13,204 bases of DNA from Anaerolineales bacterium UBA1429 (GTDB lineage Bacteria; Chloroflexota; Anaerolineae; UBA1429), in assembly GCA_002329325.1 (NCBI GenBank), contig DCTX01000015.1:10042-23245 (forward strand), written 5' to 3'. The notes beneath the pieces were generated by a model. It saw only the letters and a program-made list of their open reading frames with translations. It was not told the DNA's origin and did not search any database. Position numbers and translations under genes: made by a program. This document shows, in pieces, positions 1 to 7,581 of the stretch; within the stretch, counting starts at the first letter, position 1; each line of letters opens with the position of its first letter.

Positions 1-593
1 GCGGGGTGAGCGGTGAAAAAGATCGGATACTCTCCGCTCAGGATCCGGGCGATGTTGCTCTGGATCAGCGGCAGGTCGCAGCCCATCTCCAGGGGAATAG
101 TGTGGATGCGGTGCAGCCGGAAGAAGGCGGCCAGGGCCATGCCCGCCAGCACAAGCAGGCCGGGCCAGGAGAGGGCCAGCCCCCCCGCGCGCCTCGGCGC
201 CCGGGCCTCGCGGCGGCGCGTGGGCCAGACGGCCAGCCCGGTGTACAGCAGCGCCCCGCCCCAGGCCGCCGTGCCGAGGGCGGTGAACCGGTTGCCCCCC
301 AGGTTCGCCCAGGCCAGGGCGGCCAGCGCCGCCGACGCCACAGCCCAGGGCCAGCGCAGCGCAAAGGGCTCCGCTCGGGGCGCGGCGGCCTTCCCCTCGG
401 GCCTCCGCCGGCTCCAGAGGCCAAAGGAGACAGCGGCCAGGAGCAGCAGCCCCCATGCCAGGCCGGGCCAGCGGCCCAGATCCAGGAGCCATTGGGCCAG
501 GGCGCCCGCTGCCAGGCTCGCCGCCAGCCAGAGCAGGTCGCGCCCTGCGCTCCTGCGCAGTTGGGTTGTCGCCGCTTCCTCGATCGGCTGCAT
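1..593 (-). CDS. Membrane glycosyltransferase of the GT39/PMT type, N-terminal part, cut by the left window edge
   Basis: The 197 visible residues begin at ATG 593-591, with a GAGGGAG ribosome-binding site a few bases upstream, and run off the left edge without a stop. Hydrophobic stretches at about residues 19-37, 43-60, 82-98, 105-123 and 139-158 indicate an integral membrane protein. After the last of these comes an outward-loop-like segment at 165-193 containing IPLEMGCD and later YPIFF. This resembles the first extracytoplasmic loop of family-39 glycosyltransferases, where an acidic pair acts on polyprenyl-phosphate sugars. Here the acidic residues would be E169 and D173 rather than a clean DE pair. 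The gene lies 78 bases downstream of the methyltransferase and probably belongs to the same glycan cluster. It could instead be a related polytopic protein without sugar-transfer activity, since the catalytic half is outside the window. Confidence 0.7.
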   Translation of the reverse strand, partial: MQPIEEAATTQLRRSAGRDLLWLAASLAAGALAQWLLDLGRWPGLAWGLLLLAAVSFGLWSRRRPEGKAAAPRAEPFALRWPWAVASAALAALAWANLGGNRFTALGTAAWGGALLYTGLAVWPTRRREARAPRRAGGLALSWPGLLVLAGMALAAFFRLHRIHTIPLEMGCDLPLIQSNIARILSGEYPIFFTAHP

Positions 594-671
594 GCTCCCT
601 CGCCATGATGGTCTGTCGCGCGGCGCCGATCGCTGGCGGCCCTGCCGCGCGGCCGTCTCTCCGGCCGGCGA

Positions 672-1544
672 TCAGGGCTTGACGGCGCGCACGGCCAGGT
701 TCACAAAGGTGGTCTTGTCCTCCAGACGGCGCGGATCCTCATTCAGGCGGTCTATGGCGTGGAACAGGGCCAGCGCCCAGTTGAGCGGATTCAGGCGGCC
801 ACCGGCGTTCTCTTCACCCGCAAAGCGGTGGGTCGCGCGCAGCACGCCACGGGGCAGCAGGTTGCGCTCTATCAGCCCCTTGCCCAGGGTGTAGACGATG
901 GTCTGGGTGCCGGGGAAGCAGTAATGGGTGTGCTTCTCAATGGGGCCGGGCGCCAGGCCCGCCTCCTCCAGGATGCCACGCAGCGCCTCGACGCCGTACA
1001 GCCGCCGATGGTTGGCCCAGATGCCGGCAAAGGGCCCCCGGCGGATGGGCCGCCGAAACACGCCCTCCGCCACCCGGTTGATGGGATCGTACCAGGCGGG
1101 ATAGCGCTCGTAGGGCACCGTGATGGCCACAACGCCGCCCGGCTTGAGGACCCTGTGCACCTGCCGCAGCCCCTCCAGGTCGTCGGCCAGGTGCTCCAGC
1201 ACCTCAGAGAGAATCACCGCGTCAAAGCTGGCCTCGGCAAAGGGCAGCCGCAGGATATCGCAGCGCGCCAGCGCTGTCTGCTGACCTACGTGTTCCCGAG
1301 CAAAGGCCAGTGCCCGCACGTCGGCATCTATGCCCACCACGCGGCAGGTCGGGAAGAGGCGGTTGATGGTCCGCGCATAGAACCCCATGCCCGTGCCGCA
1401 ATCCAGGATCACCTGCCCCGGCCGGGGGGCCAGGTAGCGCAGCACGGTGCGCACGCGCCGCCGATAGGCCACGTCCGACTCGTTGCGCAGCAGGCGTGCC
1501 AGCGTGGCCTCCTGCTCCGGCGTCAGCCACGCGCCCTCAGCCAC
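672..1544 (-). CDS. Class I SAM-dependent methyltransferase (290 aa)
   Basis: A small-molecule methyltransferase of the Methyltransf_11/UbiE-like fold. With the GTG start at 1544, SAM-binding motif I (LDCGTGMG) is at residues 47-54 and the acidic ribose-binding end of beta-2 (GIDAD) at 71-75. The CDILRLPF segment lies at 95-102, LSEVLEHL at 112-119, and the LKPGG post-motif turn at 133-137. The C-terminal half (about 150-290) carries the substrate region and has no recognisable signature. I chose GTG 1544 over the longer ORF because AAGGAG lies 9 bases upstream and the extra residues look like read-through of the neighbour in another frame. The gene overlaps the end of the GT4 gene by 8 bases, which suggests translational coupling. 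The context suggests it methylates a sugar or lipid-linked glycan intermediate. That substrate is inferred, not seen. Confidence 0.85.
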   Translation of the reverse strand: MAEGAWLTPEQEATLARLLRNESDVAYRRRVRTVLRYLAPRPGQVILDCGTGMGFYARTINRLFPTCRVVGIDADVRALAFAREHVGQQTALARCDILRLPFAEASFDAVILSEVLEHLADDLEGLRQVHRVLKPGGVVAITVPYERYPAWYDPINRVAEGVFRRPIRRGPFAGIWANHRRLYGVEALRGILEEAGLAPGPIEKHTHYCFPGTQTIVYTLGKGLIERNLLPRGVLRATHRFAGEENAGGRLNPLNWALALFHAIDRLNEDPRRLEDKTTFVNLAVRAVKP

Positions 1545-2697
1545 GACGCCCCGCTCCTTCGGCCAACAGCTCGTCGAACAGCCGCTCGTAGGCCACGATG
1601 GTGGCCTGCGCGTCAAAGATCGCCTCGATCTCCTGGCAGGGCCGGGTGTAGCGCGCCGGGTCCGTCAGCACCTGGACGATGCCATCGGCCAGGGCCTGGG
1701 CGTCGCAAGGCGCCACTCGCACGCCCATGCAGGTGACCCGCACCGCCTCCCGCGCGCCGGGGATATCCGTCGCCACCACGGGCGTCCCGCACAGCATGGC
1801 CTCCACCTGCACCACGGCAAAGCAATCGGTGCGGCTGGGCAGGGCGAAGAGGTCGCACAGCCCGTAGAAATCGGCCAGCTTCTGGCGGTCGGTGATCAGG
1901 CCAAGCACGCGCAACCGCCCGGCGTTGGCCTCGATCAGGGGCCGGCAGCGCTCGTAGAACGCCTCATAGACCACGTTGGTCTCCCCCGCAAAGACAAAGG
2001 CCACCTCGGGGATGCGTTGCGCCACCAGGGGCATGGCCTCCAGCAGATAGTCGAACCCCTTCTCCTCGACAAAGCGCCCGGCAAAGCCCACCACGGGCCG
2101 CCCGATCAACCCCAGCTCGCGGCGCCACGCCTCCACGGCCTCCGGCCGGGGCCGCGGGATGGACATGGGCGGGTAGATGGCCACGACTTTGGCCAGGTGG
2201 GGCCGCAGGTAGGCCGAGTTCTCCGCATAGTCCTGGTTCAGGATCGTGATGCGGTCGGCGATGCGGGCGCCTCGCTCCAGCAGCCAGTCCATCCCCCGTT
2301 GCACCACCTGATTCCAGACTCCCTCGGGCATCACCAGATCGCCCTGATGGGCCATGACCATCGGCTTGCCCGCGAGGTGTGCCAGCTTGCCCACCAGCCA
2401 GGTCTCTAGCATGGGGGTGAACACCAGGGCCACATCATGGCTCCGCAGCAGCCGCCGGACGGCGCCCGGGAACCCGGGCATGACCTGCCCCCGGCTCAGG
2501 CGCAGCACCGAGGGCACGCGCACGATCCGCACGCCCTGATGCACCTCCTCGCGGGCCAGGTCCTGCCGGTAATGCGATGTGACCACCGTGACCGTGTGGC
2601 CGCGCTCCGCCAACCCGATGGCGAGATTCTGAGCGTTCGCAGTGAGCCCGGTCCAGTGGGGATGATAATAGGTGAGGGCGATGAGGATGCGGGTCAA
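1537..2697 (-). CDS. GT4-family (GT-B fold) glycosyltransferase (386 aa)
   Basis: A retaining GT-B glycosyltransferase, presumably cytosolic or membrane-associated, that transfers a sugar from a nucleotide donor. The N-terminal acceptor domain starts LTRILIALTYYHPHWTG and includes the N-terminal loop with ANAQNLA at about residues 20-26. The C-terminal donor domain has GRFVEEKGFDYLLEA at 207-220 and the family signature PSRTDCFAVVQVEAM at 287-301. There the usual EX7E pair reads D291-X7-E299. The start is TTG 2697: GGGAG lies 8 bases upstream, inside the end of the flippase-like gene, and the protein begins with a typical first beta strand. The 71 residues upstream in the longest ORF are Arg/Ala/Gly-rich shadow sequence over the preceding gene. 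The gap to that gene is 14 bases, so the two are almost certainly co-transcribed. Donor and acceptor cannot be told from sequence. Confidence 0.9.
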   Translation of the reverse strand: MTRILIALTYYHPHWTGLTANAQNLAIGLAERGHTVTVVTSHYRQDLAREEVHQGVRIVRVPSVLRLSRGQVMPGFPGAVRRLLRSHDVALVFTPMLETWLVGKLAHLAGKPMVMAHQGDLVMPEGVWNQVVQRGMDWLLERGARIADRITILNQDYAENSAYLRPHLAKVVAIYPPMSIPRPRPEAVEAWRRELGLIGRPVVGFAGRFVEEKGFDYLLEAMPLVAQRIPEVAFVFAGETNVVYEAFYERCRPLIEANAGRLRVLGLITDRQKLADFYGLCDLFALPSRTDCFAVVQVEAMLCGTPVVATDIPGAREAVRVTCMGVRVAPCDAQALADGIVQVLTDPARYTRPCQEIEAIFDAQATIVAYERLFDELLAEGAGRRG

Positions 2698-2711
2698 CGC
2701 GTGTGCTCCCG

Positions 2712-3722
2712 TCAGTCGGAATCGTCGGGCGCGGCGCCTGCACCGGCCATGGCCTCGGTGATGCGCCCATAGCTGATCCCCTGGGCGACCAGCCCCACCA
2801 GCCCCAGCACGATCAGCGTCAGATTGGTGAACATGTGCAGCCCGAGGGTATAGCCAAAGGCGTCGCTCTGCTCGACGGCAAAGAGGGCCAGCGCCTGGAT
2901 CCCCGCCCACTCAAAGGGGCCGATGGCGCCAGGAGACGAGGGCACTACCATGCTCAGGCCGGTGAAGCAGAGCACCAGCGCCGCCGCGCCCCAGCCCAGC
3001 CCCTCCATCCCAAAGACGTAGAGCATGAGCCAGTTCATGGTGGCATAGCCCAGCCAGACGCCTGCCGTGGTCAACAGCACCGGCGCCAGGCGGCGAGGAT
3101 GGGCCAACACGGCGAACCCGTTCGCCAGGTTCAGCAGCCCGATCTTGAGCTTGGGATGGCCGATCAGGGGCACGCGCCCCACATAGCGCCAGAGCCAATC
3201 CACCGCCCGCTCGCCGATGCGAGCCACCACCAGCAGCGCCACCATGCCCGCGATGGAGCCGGCCCCCAACAGCAGCCCTCCTCGCACGGCCCAATCGGGC
3301 AGGGCGATGTAGGGCAGCAGCCCGGCCAGCAGCACGACCACGGCGAGCACGTCCAGCAGCCGCTCGATCAGCAGGGTGGATACCGCCTGGCCCAGTCCCC
3401 GTGCCAGCTTGCGCCCCGCCAAGTAGCCCCGCACCGCCTCGCCCGCCTTGGCGGGCAGGATGTTGTTGAACATGTAGCCGATGTTGACCAGGTGAAAGAT
3501 GTCGGCCAGCGTAAGCCCCGGATCGCGCTCCATCAGCAGGTGCCAGCGCACCGACCGCACGCCGCCGATGACCGCGATGAGGAGGAACACAAGGGGCAAG
3601 TAGGCATAGTTGCCAGTGCGGAAGAGGTCCCACAGCCGGGGCCAATCCACGCCGCGCATGGCAAGGTATAGGAACAGAAGGCTTAGGGCCAGGCTAATCG
3701 CCAGGCGGATACGGTTCTTCAT
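2712..3722 (-). CDS. Flippase-like polytopic membrane protein, lysylphosphatidylglycerol synthase TM / UPF0104 family (336 aa)
   Basis: An integral membrane protein with about eight hydrophobic segments, for example at residues 6-23, 40-55, 122-140, 148-167, 215-237, 245-262 and 298-315. The conserved blocks of the family related to the MprF N-terminal domain are present: RSVRWHLLM (56-64), NNILPAKAGEAVRGYL (86-101), ERLLDVLA (120-127) and PSSPGAIGPFEWA (261-273). MprF's membrane domain flips aminoacylated phosphatidylglycerol. Stand-alone relatives are often found beside glycosyltransferases and are thought to handle lipid-linked substrates. There is no C-terminal aminoacyl-transferase domain, so lysyl-PG synthesis is not implied. 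It is the first gene of the flippase-GT4-methyltransferase unit, with a strong promoter about 45 bases upstream. The ATG at 3722 is preceded closely by GGGAG. A role in moving or presenting a glycolipid is inferred. Confidence 0.87.
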   Translation of the reverse strand: MKNRIRLAISLALSLLFLYLAMRGVDWPRLWDLFRTGNYAYLPLVFLLIAVIGGVRSVRWHLLMERDPGLTLADIFHLVNIGYMFNNILPAKAGEAVRGYLAGRKLARGLGQAVSTLLIERLLDVLAVVVLLAGLLPYIALPDWAVRGGLLLGAGSIAGMVALLVVARIGERAVDWLWRYVGRVPLIGHPKLKIGLLNLANGFAVLAHPRRLAPVLLTTAGVWLGYATMNWLMLYVFGMEGLGWGAAALVLCFTGLSMVVPSSPGAIGPFEWAGIQALALFAVEQSDAFGYTLGLHMFTNLTLIVLGLVGLVAQGISYGRITEAMAGAGAAPDDSD

Positions 3723-3766
3723 GGCTCCCGGGAGAACGATATCAGGGGGTGCAGCCAGTTGGCCGG

Positions 3767-3795
3767 ATTATAGCATCGGCGCGCCCTCGGGCCAA
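3767..3795 (-). promoter_or_regulatory. Extended -10 sigma70-type promoter for the flippase-GT4-methyltransferase unit
   Basis: On the minus strand a perfect TATAAT lies at 3772-3767, preceded directly by TGC (3775-3773) to give an extended -10 TGnTATAAT. Upstream by exactly 17 bases is TTGGCC (3795-3790), which matches the -35 consensus at 4 of 6 positions. The predicted transcription start near 3760 gives a leader of about 38 bases before the ATG at 3722. The element sits in the 97-base gap after the GT39 gene. A perfect extended -10 is uncommon by chance in DNA this GC-rich. Confidence 0.7.
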
Positions 3796-3819
3796 AGGAG
3801 ACCGCCGCGGACGGCCAGG

Positions 3820-5670
3820 CTACGGCTCCGGCAGGTCGGCCACCACGGCGCCAAAGCGGGCCAGCAACTCCTCGCGGGGCAGTTGGGCCGTCTTTTGAAA
3901 GACCAGGGGCATGGGATGATCGTACACACTGTAACTCTCGTCGGCCCGGCCCAACACCAGGTCTCCCGGGCGCCGCCCCTGCTCCGCCAGCAGCCGCGGC
4001 ATGGGCAGGTCAGGATCGCGAAACGTCTCGTCCACCAGCCGCACGCCGCCCAGCTCGGGATAGACCTGGGAGTAGTAGACCAACTCGAACCCCAGTTCTT
4101 CGGCCATGAGCAGCTCATAGTAGCGCGTGGTCAGGGGGTAGCGCTCCTCCAGCCGCGGGATCGAGTTGTAGAGCCGGTTGCTGCTCAGCACGATATAGTC
4201 GCTGGCCTGGAGCGCGTCCAGGATCTCGCCCAGCTTGGCAGTGTCATCGGCGTAATAGCCCCCAAAGGTGATGTAGCGATAGTGCATCCAGCAGGCATAC
4301 TCCTGGCGGCCCTGGGGGATGGGCAGCGGGTTATCCCAGTGCTCGACGAGCAACGTGCGGCCCCGGGGCACCTCCTGGCAGATCCACTCGGTGGCCTGGA
4401 GCCAGGGGTGGGTGGTGGTGAACACATGCAGATAGGCCATCACATAGAGCGCACTGGCCAGCAGCGTGGCCCCCGCCAGCCCCACGCCGGCATAGCGCAG
4501 GGCGCGCCGCCGGGCGCGGGTCAGCGCCACCAGCCCCGCCGCCCCCCACAGGCAGAGCAGCGGGATCACCGGCAGCATGTAGCGCAGGAACTTGGCGTGG
4601 AAGGAGCCGACGATCCCAAAGTAGGCCAGGAACCACGCAAGGGGGATGGCCGGCAGGGCCAGTTGCGCCCAACGTCGCCGCAGCAGGCGGCGCGCCGCCT
4701 GCCCTATGGCCGCCAGCGCGCCCCCCAACCCCATCAGGCCCAGCGGCGCGCCCAGCGACCAGACGACGGTCTGCCAGAGGAGATACAGATACGCCGGTGC
4801 GCCGATGAACTGCCGGGTGTAGGGCATATCCAGCGTGCCCCGCGCCATGGCGCTCTCCTGCAGCACGTCCTCCAGGAAACGCGTCATGTCTATCACCGCG
4901 TAGGGCTGGCACACCACAAAGGTCACCAGGGCCGCCAGGGCCACGATCCCGGCGGCGCGCAGTCCCCGCCCCAGGATCCTGCCCCAGCCCGCGCCGCGGC
5001 CCAGGAAGGCCGCCAGCCCCGCCACCGCCACGGGCACGGCCAGCGGCGCAGCGCTGACCTTGGTGGCCAGGGCTGCGCCCAAAGCCACCCCCACCGCGAG
5101 CCAGCGCCCGTTGCTGGGGCGCCGCGAGGCCCGCACCGCCAAGTAGAGAACCAGCATCACCAGGAAGGTGAGCAGGGTATCCACGGCGTAAAAGTGGGAG
5201 AGCTGCACGTGGAGCACGGCCAGCGCCATCAGGGCGGCCCCCAACAGCCCCACGAGCCGGTCGTACAGGGCGCGCCCCAGATAGTACACCAGCGCCACGC
5301 TGCCCACATCGGCCAGCGCGGAAAAGACCCTGCCGAGGATGTAGAAGGAGCTGGCGTCGGCCATGTCGGGCCAGAACAGGGCGGCGAAACTGGCGACGAT
5401 GCGCAACAGGTAAATGGGCAGCGAGCCATAGGCGAAGAAGCCGGGGTTCCAGGGGCTTTCGGGGGTCAGCAGCGTCGCCCAGTCGGGCGGCCAGGGGAAA
5501 TCCAGGGCCGAGGTTACGAACAGGATCTGCCGCTCGTCGGGGTGAAAGAAAAAGCCCTGGTCCCAATCCAGGCCGTAGAGGCGGGCCAGGAGCGCAACCG
5601 CCAGAATCGCGCCCAGCAGCAGCGGGACGGATCGGCGGCGTGCAGGGCGAGGTTCGCGCGCAGGGTCCAT
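3820..5670 (-). CDS. Family-39-like membrane glycosyltransferase (PMT/ArnT type, 616 aa)
   Basis: A large polytopic enzyme expected to transfer a sugar from a polyprenyl-phosphate donor outside the cytoplasmic membrane. The first membrane helix is at about residues 14-33. It is followed by the first outer loop with FFHPDERQIL (41-50), where D45-E46 is the acidic pair expected to bind the acceptor or metal. SHFYAVDTL (158-166) is a second conserved family block. Many further hydrophobic segments follow to about residue 430. The C-terminal domain (about 440-616) is soluble, ending near a conserved ESYSVYDHPMPLVF segment. The start ATG 5670 is preceded by AGAGGA at short spacing. The longer ORF start at 5853 would overlap lepA and adds Arg/Ser-rich shadow sequence. 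The gene follows lepA by 34 bases, so it may ride on that transcript. The substrate is unknown. Confidence 0.88.
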   Translation of the reverse strand: MDPAREPRPARRRSVPLLLGAILAVALLARLYGLDWDQGFFFHPDERQILFVTSALDFPWPPDWATLLTPESPWNPGFFAYGSLPIYLLRIVASFAALFWPDMADASSFYILGRVFSALADVGSVALVYYLGRALYDRLVGLLGAALMALAVLHVQLSHFYAVDTLLTFLVMLVLYLAVRASRRPSNGRWLAVGVALGAALATKVSAAPLAVPVAVAGLAAFLGRGAGWGRILGRGLRAAGIVALAALVTFVVCQPYAVIDMTRFLEDVLQESAMARGTLDMPYTRQFIGAPAYLYLLWQTVVWSLGAPLGLMGLGGALAAIGQAARRLLRRRWAQLALPAIPLAWFLAYFGIVGSFHAKFLRYMLPVIPLLCLWGAAGLVALTRARRRALRYAGVGLAGATLLASALYVMAYLHVFTTTHPWLQATEWICQEVPRGRTLLVEHWDNPLPIPQGRQEYACWMHYRYITFGGYYADDTAKLGEILDALQASDYIVLSSNRLYNSIPRLEERYPLTTRYYELLMAEELGFELVYYSQVYPELGGVRLVDETFRDPDLPMPRLLAEQGRRPGDLVLGRADESYSVYDHPMPLVFQKTAQLPREELLARFGAVVADLPEP

Positions 5671-5704
5671 GGCATCCTCTCGCGCCCGGAACGGGAGCGC
5701 TATC

Positions 5705-7522
5705 CTACTCGTTGAGGCGCAACACCGCCATGAACGCCTCTTGGGGCAGGTCCACCTTGCCCACGCGCTTGAGGCGACGACGCCCCTCCTTCTGGCGTTC
5801 CAGCAGCTTGCGCTTGCGGGTGACGTCGCCGCCATAGCACTTGGCGAGCACATCTTTGCGCAGCGCCTTGACCGTGGCCCGCGCGATCACCCGGCTGCCG
5901 ATGGCGGCCTGGATCGGCACAGCAAAGAGCTGCGGCGGAATGACGTCCTTGAGGCGGCGCACCAGCAGGCTGCCCTTGTCATACGCGCTCTCGCGGTGCA
6001 CGATCAGCGAGAGCGCGTCCACCGGCTCCTCGTTGACCAGGATGTCCATCTTGACCAGGTCGCCCGGCCGGTAGCCGTGGAAGGTATAGTCCATCGAGGC
6101 ATACCCGCGCGTGCGGGACTTGAGCTGATCGTAAAAGTCCACCAGGATCTCGGCCAGGGGGATGTAAAAGCCCAGCACCACGCGCCGCTCGTCCAGGTAC
6201 TCCAGCTTCTCGAACTCGCCGCGCCGCCCAGTGGCCAGCTCCATCAGCGCGCCGATATAGTCCGTGGGGGTGAACAGGCTGATGTGCATCCACGGCTCGT
6301 GGATCTCGACTACCTGAGACATGTCGGGCAGCTCGGAGGGGTTGTCCACGTTGAGCACCTGGCCGTTGCTCAGCAGCACCTGGTACTCGACGCTGGGGGC
6401 CGTGGCCAACAGGTCCAGCTCGTACTCGCGCTCCAGCCGCTCCTGCACGATCTCCATGTGCAGCAGCCCCAAAAAGCCGCAGCGGAACCCCAGGTTGAGG
6501 GCCACAGAAGACTCGGGCTGGAACACCAGTGAGGCGTCGTTGAGCTGCAACTTCTCCAGGGCATCGCGCAGGTCGGCATAGTCCGCGTTATCCACGGGAT
6601 ACAGGCCGGCAAAGACCATGGGCTTGGGCGGCGAAAAGCCGGCCAGGGGCTCGGGCGCCGGCAGGTCCGCGCCGGTGATGGTATCGCCCACGCGGCAATC
6701 GCGCACGTTCTTGAGGCCCGTGGCCACATAGCCCACATCGCCGGCGCCCAACTGGGCCACCGGCCGCATGTTCGGCCCGAACACGCCCACCTCCAGCGGC
6801 TCCACCCGACGCCCGTTGGACATGATCATCAGGGGCGAGCCCGCCTCGATCAGGCCATCTACGATGCGCACATAGGCCACCACGCCCTTGTAGGAATCGT
6901 AATGGGAATCGAAGACCAGCGCCCGCAAGGGCTCGCTCTCGGCCCCCCGGGGCGGACGGATCCGCTCGACGAGGGCCGCCAGCAACTGGTCGATCCCCGA
7001 GCCCTCCTTGGCGGAGACGTGCAGCACTTCCTCGCCCGGCACGCCCAGCAACTCCTCGATCTCCTGGGCCACCTGATCGGGACGAGCCATGGGCAGATCG
7101 ATCTTGTTGATCACCGGGATGATGTCCAGATCGTGCTCCAGGGCGAGATAGAGGTTCGCCAGGGTCTGGGCCTCGATCCCCTGGGTGGCGTCTACCACCA
7201 ACACGGCGCCCTCGCAGGCCGAGAGGGCATGGGAGACCTCGTAGCTGAAATCCACGTGCCCCGGGGTGTCGATCAGGTTCAGCTCGTACGCCTGCCCATC
7301 GGTATGGGTGTGCAGCATGCGCACGGCCTTGGCCTTGATGGTGATGCCCTTTTCCCGCTCCAGGTCCATGCGATCCAGCACCTGCTCCGCCATCTCGCGG
7401 GAGGCGATGGTGCCCGTGGCCTCCAGCAGACGATCGGAGAGGGTGGACTTGCCGTGGTCAATATGGGCAATGATGCAAAAGTTGCGCACATGGGCGATGG
7501 CCCGGGAGGGGTCGTTGGTCAC
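5705..7522 (-). CDS. lepA: Elongation factor 4 (LepA), ribosome-associated GTPase (605 aa)
   Basis: A full-length translational GTPase that binds the ribosome and can back-translocate it or aid subunit assembly and recovery from stalling. The G motifs are intact: G1 AHIDHGKS (19-26), G2 with T61 in GITIKA, G3 DTPGH (85-89), G4 NKID (139-142) and G5 SAK (170-172). The EF-G-like domains II, III and V follow. The C-terminal domain unique to LepA is present, with KCYGGDVTRKRKLLERQK and the end PQEAFMAVLRLNE. The length matches the usual 595-610 residues. The start is GTG 7522, preceded by AGGAAAAG with about 4 bases spacing. It stands after a 118-base gap that holds an 18-bp palindrome, so it probably starts a transcript. 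A TATACT (7599-7594) in that gap is a weak -10 candidate with no good -35. Confidence 0.98.
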   Translation of the reverse strand: MTNDPSRAIAHVRNFCIIAHIDHGKSTLSDRLLEATGTIASREMAEQVLDRMDLEREKGITIKAKAVRMLHTHTDGQAYELNLIDTPGHVDFSYEVSHALSACEGAVLVVDATQGIEAQTLANLYLALEHDLDIIPVINKIDLPMARPDQVAQEIEELLGVPGEEVLHVSAKEGSGIDQLLAALVERIRPPRGAESEPLRALVFDSHYDSYKGVVAYVRIVDGLIEAGSPLMIMSNGRRVEPLEVGVFGPNMRPVAQLGAGDVGYVATGLKNVRDCRVGDTITGADLPAPEPLAGFSPPKPMVFAGLYPVDNADYADLRDALEKLQLNDASLVFQPESSVALNLGFRCGFLGLLHMEIVQERLEREYELDLLATAPSVEYQVLLSNGQVLNVDNPSELPDMSQVVEIHEPWMHISLFTPTDYIGALMELATGRRGEFEKLEYLDERRVVLGFYIPLAEILVDFYDQLKSRTRGYASMDYTFHGYRPGDLVKMDILVNEEPVDALSLIVHRESAYDKGSLLVRRLKDVIPPQLFAVPIQAAIGSRVIARATVKALRKDVLAKCYGGDVTRKRKLLERQKEGRRRLKRVGKVDLPQEAFMAVLRLNE

Positions 7523-7563
7523 GTTCTTTTCCTATGGGTAGGGCATCGTTGCAGGCAGCAGAA

Positions 7564-7581
7564 GGTCGCCGCGCGGCGACC
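7564..7581. other. Perfect 18-bp palindrome between the PerM-family gene and lepA (possible terminator or leader hairpin)
   Basis: The sequence GGTCGCCGC followed by GCGGCGACC is a perfect inverted repeat without spacer. In RNA it would form a hairpin of about seven GC-rich pairs with a four-base loop. On the minus strand it is followed by TTCTGCTGCC, so there is no real U-tract for a classic intrinsic terminator. It could end the tlyA-perM transcript or lie in the lepA leader. Confidence 0.45.

Noticed and set aside
594..671. Possible promoter or small RNA between the methyltransferase and the left-edge gene
   Set aside because: The 78 bases are GC-rich with no -10-like element or clear terminator hairpin. 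I see only the ribosome-binding site of the downstream gene.
6..894. Overlapping plus-strand open frames at the left edge
   Set aside because: They are Arg/Ala/Gln/Gly-rich with no recognisable domain. The minus strand reads as a coherent membrane protein and a methyltransferase.
2698..2910. 71-residue N-terminal extension of the GT4 protein
   Set aside because: It would overlap the flippase-like gene by about 200 bases, is Arg/Ala/Gly-rich, and precedes a TTG start that has a good ribosome-binding site and the normal GT4 N-terminus.
2703..3671. 322-residue plus-strand open frame opposite the flippase-like gene
   Set aside because: Low-complexity His/Gln/Gly-rich translation. The opposite strand carries all the family motifs.
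3610..5715. 701-residue plus-strand open frame opposite the GT39 gene
   Set aside because: Its composition is dominated by Gln, His, Gly, Arg and Pro with no domain or hydrophobic core, which is the expected antisense shadow of a GC-rich gene. The minus-strand frame encodes a clear membrane enzyme.
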